Shown in pieces: positions 1 through 7,910 of a stretch of 34,506 bases of DNA (position 1 is its first letter; the number at the start of each line of letters is the position of its first letter). The translations under genes were made by a program, and so were the position numbers. The notes under the pieces are model-generated. The model did no database searches, had not been told where the DNA came from, and worked only from the letters and a program-made list of their open reading frames with translations. Origin of the DNA: Paradesertivirga sp036399495 (GTDB lineage Bacteria; Bacteroidota; Bacteroidia; Sphingobacteriales; Sphingobacteriaceae); the NCBI GenBank assembly GCA_036399495.1, contig DASWMZ010000107.1, positions 1 through 34,506 of the forward strand, written 5' to 3'.

Positions 1-730
1 TTACATAAGAAAGCTTTTTGGAATCCCCCTTTATGGCACCCGAGGTAGCAATTGCTGCTGAAACTCCGCAAATAGACACCGCACTTGATATCATCATGGT
101 AAGCTCGTCATCAACTTTAAGTTTTTTGCACAACCAGAATGCGAAATACCATACCGATAGAACAACGGCGAGCGCTTGAATTAATCCTAAAGAACCGGCT
201 TTAAGAATGTCGGAAAAGATTACACCAGTTCCTAAAAGCACGAGGCCGATTTTAACATATAGCTCGGTTGAGAGGGCGTTTCTGAACCACTCGGGTAATT
301 TAAATACGTTTCCAATCAACAGGCCTAGAGAAAGGCTAAAGATTACGGCTTCAAGGTTGAACGCTTTTACTTGTTTATTACCCGCAAGTATTAAGGCGAT
401 TAGTGTGATGATATAAACCACCGGAAATACAACCAGAAAATTCTTAATTGGCTTGGCAGTTAGAACCGCTCCTAAAGCGGCGATTACAATCACGAGCAGA
501 AATTGCAATCCGATTGCCTGAGTGTTTTCTGCGGAAAAAACTTTGTTTGAGAAATCTGATGCCGAGCTCCATCCAAATGATGGGGCAGGGACAACCAATC
601 CCGATAATGCCAGAATAATAATTAAAAATCCAAGAGCGACAACCGTCCAGTCTTCGTGAAGGCCGAAGCCACTCTTGGCAGGGGGATTTTCTTGTGCTGT
701 TGTTTGGTTAGGGTTATTTACGGCTTCCAT
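1..730 (-). CDS. YeiH-family (UPF0324) putative sulfate exporter, 3' end outside window
   Basis: The gene starts at the ATG complementary to 728-730 and stays open to base 1, giving 243 codons without a stop; the C-terminus is missing. After a short polar N-terminus (MEAVNNPNQTTAQE...) come several hydrophobic segments typical of a polytopic inner-membrane protein. Motifs such as LSLGLLIGN, KIGLVLLGTGVIFSD and SICGVSAAIATSGAIK match the YeiH / putative sulfate exporter family (PSE, UPF0324), where the small-residue motif near ICGxSA is conserved. The substrate is not firmly known for most members; sulfate export is a family label. It lies 56 nt downstream of the FAD oxidoreductase on the same strand and could be the last gene of the SusC-led run, though the gap is larger than elsewhere in that run. 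No terminator is visible in the gap. Confidence 0.85.
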   Translation of the reverse strand, partial: MEAVNNPNQTTAQENPPAKSGFGLHEDWTVVALGFLIIILALSGLVVPAPSFGWSSASDFSNKVFSAENTQAIGLQFLLVIVIAALGAVLTAKPIKNFLVVFPVVYIITLIALILAGNKQVKAFNLEAVIFSLSLGLLIGNVFKLPEWFRNALSTELYVKIGLVLLGTGVIFSDILKAGSLGLIQALAVVLSVWYFAFWLCKKLKVDDELTMMISSAVSICGVSAAIATSGAIKGDSKKLSYV

Positions 731-786
731 GCTATATTAATTTTTGATGCTTACTGGAGTTTGACGTTTGGATTTTTGAAATGGCT

Positions 787-2238
787 TCAGGGCGAATAAA
801 GTGGCGAAGCTTTAATATTAAAGACATCTTTGAGCGCCTTTTTTGCGGCATGATAGCCGCACATGCCATGCACTCCACCGCCCGGAGGGGTAGAGGATGA
901 GCAGATATACAAACCCTTTGCAGATGTTTTATAAGGAGAAGTGCTGATAACCGGACGGGTGAAGATTTGGCCGATATCGATTACTCCGCCGTTAATATCG
1001 CCGCCAATGTAATTCGGATTGTACTCTTCCATTCGCTCCGTGTTAAATACGTGTTTCCCAAGAATTCTTTCTTTAAAGCCAGGAGCAAAACGCTCTACTT
1101 GATTTTCAATCGCATCTGTCATATCTGTTTTAGAACCATTTGGTACATGGCAATACGCCCAGGCAGTATGTTTCCCTTGCGGTGCCCGCGAAGAATCAAA
1201 CAGACTTTGCTGTGCTAACAATACAAAAGGTTTTTCAGGTACCCTTCCGGATGATGCCGTTTGCTCGCTTAAGGCGATTTCTTCTATTGTATTTCCGATA
1301 TGGACGGTTCCTGCGCTACGACATTCTTTGGCTGTAAAAGGGATCTGACTATCAAGCGCCCAATCGATTTTGAAAATACCCATGCCGTATCGGTATCGTT
1401 CCAGTTGCCATTTGTAAATGGATGAAAACTTATGTCCTGCGATTTCTAGTAGTTGGCGTGGTGTAACATCGAATAACACAGCTTTTGAAGATGGAAGCTG
1501 ATTTAAAGATTTCACATATACGCCGGTTTCTATCGTCCCACCAAGGGATTTAAAGTAAGATGCAAGCGCATTTGCAATGCGATGTGAGCCACCTTTCGGG
1601 ATGGGCCAGCCCCCTAAATGCCCGGCCGCCATGAGTACAATTCCAATGGCGGAAGTAGTCAAGTTAGACAAAGGTTGGATAGAATGCGCGGCCATTCCTG
1701 CCCATAATCCTTTACCTTCTTTGGTCGAGAAGCGCTTGGATAGAGTTAAAGCCGAGCTTAAAGCTTTTAACCCGAATTGTGCCATCTCGGCCGGATGGCT
1801 TGGAATTGTCAGCGGACCCAGAACATCGTTAACAATAAGCGGCCAGGATTTTACGACCGGGCCCATGAGGTCGAGATAGGCCTGTTCATCTCTACCAAGA
1901 AAGGCCGCCGTTTCGGCTACTGACTTTTTTAAGATAGCAGCGGTTCCATCATCAAAGGGATGGGCCGCTGCAACTTCAGGATAAATCCAGCTTAGCCCGT
2001 ATGTTTGTAAAGGCAAGGTTTTGAAAAAAGGAGAAGCAGCCGCCATTGGGTGAATCGCCGAACATACATCATGAGTAAAACCAGGAAGTGTAAGTTCCGC
2101 TGAGCGTAAACCACCACCAATTACATCTTTACCCTCGATTAGCAGCACCGACAAGCCCTCGCGCTGCAAGGTTATTGCAGCCGATAAACCATTCGGGCCA
2201 GAACCGATTACAATAGCATCAAACTCTGTTTTACTCAT
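787..2238 (-). CDS. FAD-dependent oxidoreductase, PYROXD2 / phytoene-desaturase-like
   Basis: The 483-residue protein has an N-terminal dinucleotide-binding fold: GSGPNG (GxGxxG) at about residues 12-17, followed by an acidic end of the second strand (LLIEGKDVIGGG, about 32-43), as in flavin amine oxidase and CrtI-type enzymes. The C-terminal block STPPGGGVHGMCGYHAA matches the FAD-contacting end of the PYROXD2 / phytoene-desaturase-like family. There is no signal peptide, so it is probably cytoplasmic or membrane-associated. The substrate is unknown. No phytoene synthase or other carotenoid gene is nearby, so a carotenoid role is not supported. It starts 29 nt after the last DoxX-like gene and is probably co-transcribed with the susCD genes, which may mean that it oxidises a lipid-like or cyclic product of the imported substrate (inference). 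Confidence 0.85.
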   Translation of the reverse strand: MSKTEFDAIVIGSGPNGLSAAITLQREGLSVLLIEGKDVIGGGLRSAELTLPGFTHDVCSAIHPMAAASPFFKTLPLQTYGLSWIYPEVAAAHPFDDGTAAILKKSVAETAAFLGRDEQAYLDLMGPVVKSWPLIVNDVLGPLTIPSHPAEMAQFGLKALSSALTLSKRFSTKEGKGLWAGMAAHSIQPLSNLTTSAIGIVLMAAGHLGGWPIPKGGSHRIANALASYFKSLGGTIETGVYVKSLNQLPSSKAVLFDVTPRQLLEIAGHKFSSIYKWQLERYRYGMGIFKIDWALDSQIPFTAKECRSAGTVHIGNTIEEIALSEQTASSGRVPEKPFVLLAQQSLFDSSRAPQGKHTAWAYCHVPNGSKTDMTDAIENQVERFAPGFKERILGKHVFNTERMEEYNPNYIGGDINGGVIDIGQIFTRPVISTSPYKTSAKGLYICSSSTPPGGGVHGMCGYHAAKKALKDVFNIKASPLYSP

Positions 2239-2267
2239 TTTCCTGTATAACTATCATCTCTGTATGT

Positions 2268-3647
2268 TTAAGGTGTTTTGGTAACTGCGAACTCATTCGT
2301 TTTCCTATCTAAAACTACATAGATTGAATCTTTAAATTCATTTAAACCAGATAAGACTATGCGGTTAGGAGACGGACGCTCGTAATGCAGTTCCTGTTTT
2401 TGATCCCGATGGGCCCTGTTCTTATTTTCAAGATAGAGAATCTGTCTTTTTCGATCAATTTTATAGTTAAAATAGTGTCTGCCGCCGCCTATTCCTCTAA
2501 ATTCAAATCGCTTATTAATACTTTTCTTTCCCTCTCTGCCGGTATTGTCATTGTCCATGTGTTGTAAACGATTTACCTTAAAGGTTAGGGTAGACCATTT
2601 CTCGAAAACGGCATCCTGCCAACGTACGGAATCTAGTGGCGAATATGGTATAAGTTTGTTGTTTAATCTAAACTCTGTCACCTCGTATATTCCCGCGGCA
2701 TTTTTAAGTCCAGGGTAATCATGCGGATACCTGTATCCTACATAATCGATGTAGTGAAGATAATAAGAGAAAAACACAAAGATTCCGATAGATAGTGCTT
2801 TCAACCCGATTCTCGAATAATTCTGCAATCCTGAAGTGAACTCCGGATATCTGAATTCCGGAACCACATCTTCCTTTTTTACTAAAAGCCTCCAGACATT
2901 TCCAAAGTAAGGCCATAAAATAATTACACCTAATATGGTGTAAGTGAAACTTCCTACATGAACCATTCCATCATAGGCATGATTGGCAATGCATATGTTA
3001 AATAAAACAATGGCCAGTAAGGCAGCTCCAATGGCTGTAGTTTTGCGAAACAAAAGTAGCACACCAGCCAATATTTCGGCAAAGCCTAAAAATATCTCAT
3101 AATTCTGCGCAATGCCGACAGATTGCCAGTAAACTTTTTGCTCACTGAAATCGGCAAAAGGAGTTTGCAAAAAGGTTAAAGATGGAATTTCCATTTGTTT
3201 GGGTACAAATTTCTTCATACCCCATGCAATAATCCCAAAGGCGGCACGGTACCTGGCAACAACTAAGATCCAATAATATAACAGGTCGTAATTTTTTCTT
3301 TTCTTGTCAATTAGCGTCCAGATTAAGGCGAGTGCTAAAGCCACTGCAAGACCAACACCCAGATTGATGTAACTGTATAGCCCCCAAATATCGTCGCCAA
3401 TATCAATGTATTCCGGCGAGCCGATCCCGGTAAAACCTGAAAGCGTTTGCCAGTTAAATTCGTCAAAGTTTAGGTTAAAAAGATTATTGTAAAAGCGGGG
3501 TCTTAATGGGATGCATAACTGAATTACATAAATAAATACCACACGAAAAGCAAATTTCTGGCGGGCAGTCCAGCCCATCTTCTCTGCTGTAGCAACGCCT
3601 TGTTGCTGTTCAATGGCTGATGCCGGAAGAGTCTCTATCTCTGACAT
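2268..3647 (-). CDS. DoxX-like multi-pass membrane protein (paralog 1 of 3)
   Basis: The 459-residue membrane protein has an N-terminal half with about seven hydrophobic segments and a C-terminal polar domain of roughly 140 residues. Family-like signatures are the block KKFVPKQMEIPSL, which continues into FLQTPFADFSEQKVYW, then NYEIFLGFAEILAGVLLLFR, resembling DoxX-type quinone-associated membrane proteins. The soluble tail carries GIYEVTEF, IPYSPLDSVRWQDAVFEKW and DSIYVVLDR. All of these blocks recur in the two genes immediately upstream, so the three arose by tandem duplication. The start at 3647 lies 4 nt after the stop of the previous paralog, arguing for one transcript and translational coupling. 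No catalytic residue can be assigned; the function is unknown. Confidence 0.75.
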   Translation of the reverse strand: MSEIETLPASAIEQQQGVATAEKMGWTARQKFAFRVVFIYVIQLCIPLRPRFYNNLFNLNFDEFNWQTLSGFTGIGSPEYIDIGDDIWGLYSYINLGVGLAVALALALIWTLIDKKRKNYDLLYYWILVVARYRAAFGIIAWGMKKFVPKQMEIPSLTFLQTPFADFSEQKVYWQSVGIAQNYEIFLGFAEILAGVLLLFRKTTAIGAALLAIVLFNICIANHAYDGMVHVGSFTYTILGVIILWPYFGNVWRLLVKKEDVVPEFRYPEFTSGLQNYSRIGLKALSIGIFVFFSYYLHYIDYVGYRYPHDYPGLKNAAGIYEVTEFRLNNKLIPYSPLDSVRWQDAVFEKWSTLTFKVNRLQHMDNDNTGREGKKSINKRFEFRGIGGGRHYFNYKIDRKRQILYLENKNRAHRDQKQELHYERPSPNRIVLSGLNEFKDSIYVVLDRKTNEFAVTKTP

Positions 3648-3651
3648 AAAA

Positions 3652-5118
3652 TTATTTTTTATTTAGGGCCTCATAAAGTGCATAGCTCTTTGCCGTTTTG
3701 TCGAGCACAACGTAGATCGAATCATTATACTCGTTTCTTCCGCGTAGTATAATCCGTGACTGCGACGGCCTGTCGTAATACAGCACCAGTTTCTGATCTT
3801 TATAAACTTTGTTCTTGTTTTGAAGATGAAGCACTTGATTAACAGTATCGACTTCATAATAATAGTGTCGCCGGCCACCAGCTGTTCCGGCGGATTCGTA
3901 AGTGCGGTCCACATCTTTAAACTGCTTTCCTCGTCCTGCTTCGCCATGAATCATAAATGTGTTAAACACAGAAAATGAAAGAGTTGACCACTTTTCGAAT
4001 GTCACCTCGCGCCACCTAAGCGAATCAACTGGAGAATAAGGGATTGATTTTCCGATAAGCTTAAAATCCGCTACCTCATAAAAACCCCTGGCGTTTGACA
4101 AACCTGGCCTGGATGGTACTTTATAAGAGTCGCGTTGATAATTGTACCAGTGCAAATAGGCGCTTAACACAAAGAAAAATCCGAAGACAAATAGTTTAAA
4201 CCCGTATCTGAGAATTTTCTGCCACTTTTTTTCGAAATGGAAATTGTAAACCGGAGTGGTGACGTCTTTCTTGTTTACTAAAAGGTTCCATATTCCCGGC
4301 AGATAGCGCCATAAAACGAATGAGCCGCCCAGCGCATAGAATGACGCAGCTAAATGAATCCCGCCATCATAAACATGGTTGGCTATTGCAATATTACCTA
4401 TCATGGTTAGTGCGAGCGCGGCTCCTAGTGCGCGAGTTTGCCTGAAAAATAATAGCGTCATAATAGCTAGTTCGGCAAGGCCTATAAATACCTCATAATT
4501 ATGAACAAAGCTTAACTGCAGCCAATACAATTTCTGTGGAGTAAAATCGCCAAAGCTTGTATTCAGTTGAGTCATGGCAAGTTCGGGCATTTGAGTTGGG
4601 AAGACCTTGGAGAAAGTGAGCCCGTTGAGTTTCATCAACATCGAAAAACTTACAGCTACGGAAATGAAATAATAGAGCGCGCGGTAATTTTTCGTCTTTT
4701 TATCCAGAAGGGACCATATTGCTGCACCCACCAATGCTATAAAAAAGGCTAATCCCCAATTGATGTAACTGGCAATGCCAAAAGCACCACTTTCCGAACT
4801 GATCTTAAGGAATTTAACGTTTGACTTGGCAATGGAACCAGTATCATTAGAGCCTGGCAGCGTTTCTTTTATTTTAATCGGACTAAACGACGAACCACTT
4901 AGTTTTCCGAGATCTCTGATATGCAAATTGGCCCAGTCGGCTGTAAACCAACCTTTATAAAAATCCACGTCCAGTGGAACCGTAAGCAAGAAGAAAAATA
5001 TAAAAGCTATCCTGAAAGCAACTTTTTCATAAGCCTTCCACTCTATGCTTCTGCCTGTGCGGGCTTCAGAAACACGTACTGAAGCCTCGCTTTTATTTGC
5101 TTCTGTTGTCTGTATCAT
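3652..5118 (-). CDS. DoxX-like multi-pass membrane protein (paralog 2 of 3)
   Basis: The 488-residue protein has the same plan as its two neighbours: a cytoplasmic N-terminus, several membrane segments, the block KVFPTQMPELAMTQLN followed by SFGDFTPQKLYW, then NYEVFIGLAELAIMTLLFFR, and a polar tail with GFYEVADF, IPYSPVDSLRWREVTFEKW and DSIYVVLDK. It differs by an extra loop after the first membrane segment (about residues 70-110, rich in Ser, Lys and Gly). Its ATG overlaps the TGA of the upstream paralog (ATGA, 5115-5118), so the two are very likely translationally coupled. The tail is probably an exported beta-rich domain, as membrane segments precede it, but topology is inferred. It is not an enzyme that I can name. 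Confidence 0.75.
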   Translation of the reverse strand: MIQTTEANKSEASVRVSEARTGRSIEWKAYEKVAFRIAFIFFFLLTVPLDVDFYKGWFTADWANLHIRDLGKLSGSSFSPIKIKETLPGSNDTGSIAKSNVKFLKISSESGAFGIASYINWGLAFFIALVGAAIWSLLDKKTKNYRALYYFISVAVSFSMLMKLNGLTFSKVFPTQMPELAMTQLNTSFGDFTPQKLYWLQLSFVHNYEVFIGLAELAIMTLLFFRQTRALGAALALTMIGNIAIANHVYDGGIHLAASFYALGGSFVLWRYLPGIWNLLVNKKDVTTPVYNFHFEKKWQKILRYGFKLFVFGFFFVLSAYLHWYNYQRDSYKVPSRPGLSNARGFYEVADFKLIGKSIPYSPVDSLRWREVTFEKWSTLSFSVFNTFMIHGEAGRGKQFKDVDRTYESAGTAGGRRHYYYEVDTVNQVLHLQNKNKVYKDQKLVLYYDRPSQSRIILRGRNEYNDSIYVVLDKTAKSYALYEALNKK

Positions 5119-6482
5119 AACTTTACAGGCTTGCGTCTTCCCTCAATAAGCATGTATTTGCGGTCAATTCTTTCGAGGTATGCAGTTATTTTATCATTGT
5201 TTTCGTTAACTCCGGTAAGCACTATGGTGGAGTCGTTAAGTCGCTGATAATTCAGATTAAATTTTTCGTCGCGATGATGGGGATTTTTATTCAATAGCGA
5301 CAGGCTTTTTGAGGACGAATCAATAGTGTAGTCGAAGTAGCGCCTGTCGCCCACACCTGCAGATTCATAAACTCTGTCAATATCATTTAACTGCGAAGCA
5401 TGGCGAACGGAGAAATCCAGTTTAACCGGCTTTGCGGTTTTTATGCTGATGGTGGACCATTTCTCAAAAACAACGTTCTGCCAGCGGTTAAGATCTGTCC
5501 TTGAATAAGGAATTGTATCGTTATTGAACACAAAATGCTTTACGTTATAAAAGCCGTATGCTCCGGACAAACCAGCTTTTTGAGGGATCAGATATGGGTC
5601 TGATTGGTAATTTATAAAGCTTGATAAGGCCAGGGCTGCAACAAAGAGATAAGCGAATCCCTTCAGATAGAATTTGGCCTTTTTTAATCTGGAATCAGTA
5701 AAGTCGGGTTCATATCTTTCAGCTTTGGTTGGTTTCTCAAGGGCTAATAAGTTAAATAATCGTGGCACATCATGAGCAAACAAAAAAGTGGCAATTAATA
5801 CCAGGTAAGTCGACAGAACATGGCTGCCTATATTATAAGCAAAGTTGGCTGCCACAATATTTCCGGCGAAGCCTAATACAATTCCGGCCCCGAACGATAC
5901 CTTGTTTCTGAAGAAGAGTAACACACCTGCCAGAACTTCTACTACGCCAAAAAAGGTTTCGTAATTAGGCGCCACCCCTACAGTATGGAAGTAAATCTTC
6001 CATGGTAAAAAATCTCCATAATTGGTGTGCAGGTTGCTTAAAGAAGGTAAGGGCATTTGAAGCGGGAAGATTTTGATTAATCCATAGGCAATGAGCGCAA
6101 TTCCTAATCGGTATCTTAAAACAGCCCTTAACCAATAATACAACTTATTGTAATCGACAAGACTTTGATTAGTACGGCGCTCATAGGCGGTCCACGCGAA
6201 GCTGGCTGCCAATGCGATCGCTAAAACTAATCCCCATGTAGAAAAACTTGCTAGGCCCCAGGGGGAGGTGTCATTCTCAGAAAAGAAATTGGGTAGATAA
6301 CTTGCTATCGCCAACAGATCAGTAATGTGGAAATCAAGCCAACTGCCGGAGAATAAGAATTTATAGAACTTAATATCCAGCGGTATGGTGAGGAGTGAAA
6401 AAAAGAATAAGAAAAATTGTAGTGCTGTTTTCTGGTAGCCTTTCCATTCTGAAAAAGCAGACTCTTTGATTAAAGAACTCAT
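5115..6482 (-). CDS. DoxX-like multi-pass membrane protein (paralog 3 of 3)
   Basis: This 455-residue protein is the first of the three paralogs in transcription order, 26 nt after susD. It has hydrophobic segments near residues 18-38, 80-98, 125-145, 180-205 and 215-240, and a further one before the polar tail. Diagnostic blocks are YGLIKIFPLQMPLPSLSNL, the adjoining YGDFLPWKIYF, NYETFFGVVEVLAGVLLFFR and, in the tail, GFYNVKHF, IPYSRTDLNRWQNVVFEKW. The pairing of a DoxX-like core with a soluble C-terminal domain is shared by all three copies. The position directly behind susCD suggests a role in handling the imported compound or in the envelope redox or quinone environment (inference). HTTM-type and vitamin-K-carboxylase-like folds are an alternative superfamily worth testing. 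Confidence 0.75.
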   Translation of the reverse strand: MSSLIKESAFSEWKGYQKTALQFFLFFFSLLTIPLDIKFYKFLFSGSWLDFHITDLLAIASYLPNFFSENDTSPWGLASFSTWGLVLAIALAASFAWTAYERRTNQSLVDYNKLYYWLRAVLRYRLGIALIAYGLIKIFPLQMPLPSLSNLHTNYGDFLPWKIYFHTVGVAPNYETFFGVVEVLAGVLLFFRNKVSFGAGIVLGFAGNIVAANFAYNIGSHVLSTYLVLIATFLFAHDVPRLFNLLALEKPTKAERYEPDFTDSRLKKAKFYLKGFAYLFVAALALSSFINYQSDPYLIPQKAGLSGAYGFYNVKHFVFNNDTIPYSRTDLNRWQNVVFEKWSTISIKTAKPVKLDFSVRHASQLNDIDRVYESAGVGDRRYFDYTIDSSSKSLSLLNKNPHHRDEKFNLNYQRLNDSTIVLTGVNENNDKITAYLERIDRKYMLIEGRRKPVKL

Positions 6483-6508
6483 AACGTATCTGATTTTGAT
6501 GAATTGGC

Positions 6509-7906
6509 TTATTGATATCCCGGGTTTTGCTGCAATTTGTCAAGAAGAACCTGTTCAATAGGAAGTGGAAACTTCCATTCGTGAGCATCCACTTTTCTAT
6601 TAGGATCAAGTGCTTCAAGCACCGTTTTGGCTCTGCCAGTGCGCGACAGGTCAAACCAGCGGTGACCTTCCCACAAAAATTCAAAGCGACGCTCATCTTC
6701 AATTGCCCTCAATATTTTTTCTTTGGTATCCAGCGTCGTCGCATCAAACTGGGATAAGCCGGCCCGGGTTCTTATTCTGTTCAGGTCTTCAATAGCACCG
6801 GTTAGATTGCTATTATTTGCTCTGGCTTCGGCTCTTATCAAATATTGCTCAGCAATCCTTAGCACGTAAGACGGATCTGTTGCAGGACTGCGATAGTATA
6901 AATCACCGAACCATAAAGTAGTTCCGTTTTGGGTCACACTTCCAATGAGAGCACGGCGGCCGGTAGCTGTTCCTCCGATTGCCGGATTATTCAATAAAGC
7001 AACAACAGTGGCATTTGGGCCATATCTGTAGGTTCCTCCCTTGGTGGGATGCTGCATCTGAGATCTGAAGGAGCTTGGATTTTGATTGCTATATTCGATT
7101 TCGAAAATAGATTCCTGTGTGGCTATTGCATTATTCTTAAACCAAGCACTGAACGGGGCAACCAGCATATAGCCATCTGAACTTCCGGCTGGTGTAACAT
7201 TTATCACCTTAGTGGCTTCAGTATCGGCAAGTGCCCAGTTTTGTTGATACAAATACAATCTGGCGCGTAATGCAAGAACCGTGTTTTTTGTTACCCTGAA
7301 TCTGTTGATGCCAGCCGGAACCAGGTTTTCGGCAACATCAAGGTCGGCAGTAACTTGCGCGTAAGTCTCTTCTAAGGTACTTCGTGGAATGCCTATACTG
7401 TTTGAAAGCTGTTCTGTTGGTTGCAGTTTTAGTGGAACACCACCCCATGCCCGACCCAAATCAAAATAAGCCAATGCCCTAATGAAATGAGCCTCACCTA
7501 TTATTTGATTTTTAAGCGCAGGAGTTAGCAACGGATCGTTAATATTCGGCACTTTTTGGATGACATGATTGGCCCGGTTAATGGTGCTGTATATGGCTGC
7601 CCAAACTGAATTAAATAAGCCGTCGTCTGCTCTGAAATTGATATCAACCAAATCCTGTGACGCAGCTACTGTGTTATTAATCACATCACCGCCCGGGAAA
7701 TAGCCCAGCGTAACATAGCCTTCACCATAGTAACTGGATGACCCTAACTGTCTGAATACTCCTCTGATAGCCGTTTCAGCAGAAATCTTATCATAGATTA
7801 CAGCATCGTCAGGTACAGCTGACTGCGGCTTTACGTCCAGAAACTTTTCGCAAGAACTGAATGCGATAGAAAGAATGGCTATGTATAGTAAATGTATCTT
7901 TTTCAT
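6509..7906 (-). CDS. susD: SusD/RagB-family outer-membrane glycan-binding lipoprotein
   Basis: The 465-residue protein begins with a lipoprotein signal peptide ending in a lipobox (AFSSC, Cys19), directly followed by EKFLDVKPQ, the usual start of mature SusD proteins. The N-terminal part has the TPR-like features of the family (RANHVIQKVPN, AHFIRALAYFDLGRAWGGVPL), and the C-terminus has RIRTRAGL, FLWEGHRWFDLSRTGRA, FPLPIEQVLLDKLQQNPGYQ, all typical SusD signatures. It should sit on the cell surface as the lid and substrate-binding partner of the SusC porin next to it. Only 4 nt separate it from susC, so the two are co-translated. The bound glycan cannot be read from sequence; nearby GH78 and GH29 genes make rhamnose- or fucose-containing glycans plausible. 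Confidence 0.95.
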   Translation of the reverse strand: MKKIHLLYIAILSIAFSSCEKFLDVKPQSAVPDDAVIYDKISAETAIRGVFRQLGSSSYYGEGYVTLGYFPGGDVINNTVAASQDLVDINFRADDGLFNSVWAAIYSTINRANHVIQKVPNINDPLLTPALKNQIIGEAHFIRALAYFDLGRAWGGVPLKLQPTEQLSNSIGIPRSTLEETYAQVTADLDVAENLVPAGINRFRVTKNTVLALRARLYLYQQNWALADTEATKVINVTPAGSSDGYMLVAPFSAWFKNNAIATQESIFEIEYSNQNPSSFRSQMQHPTKGGTYRYGPNATVVALLNNPAIGGTATGRRALIGSVTQNGTTLWFGDLYYRSPATDPSYVLRIAEQYLIRAEARANNSNLTGAIEDLNRIRTRAGLSQFDATTLDTKEKILRAIEDERRFEFLWEGHRWFDLSRTGRAKTVLEALDPNRKVDAHEWKFPLPIEQVLLDKLQQNPGYQ

Positions 7907-7910
7907 GATT

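Noticed and set aside
207..416. Plus-strand 69-codon ORF
   Set aside because: It is antisense to the YeiH-family gene, whose protein motifs are clear; no family resemblance.
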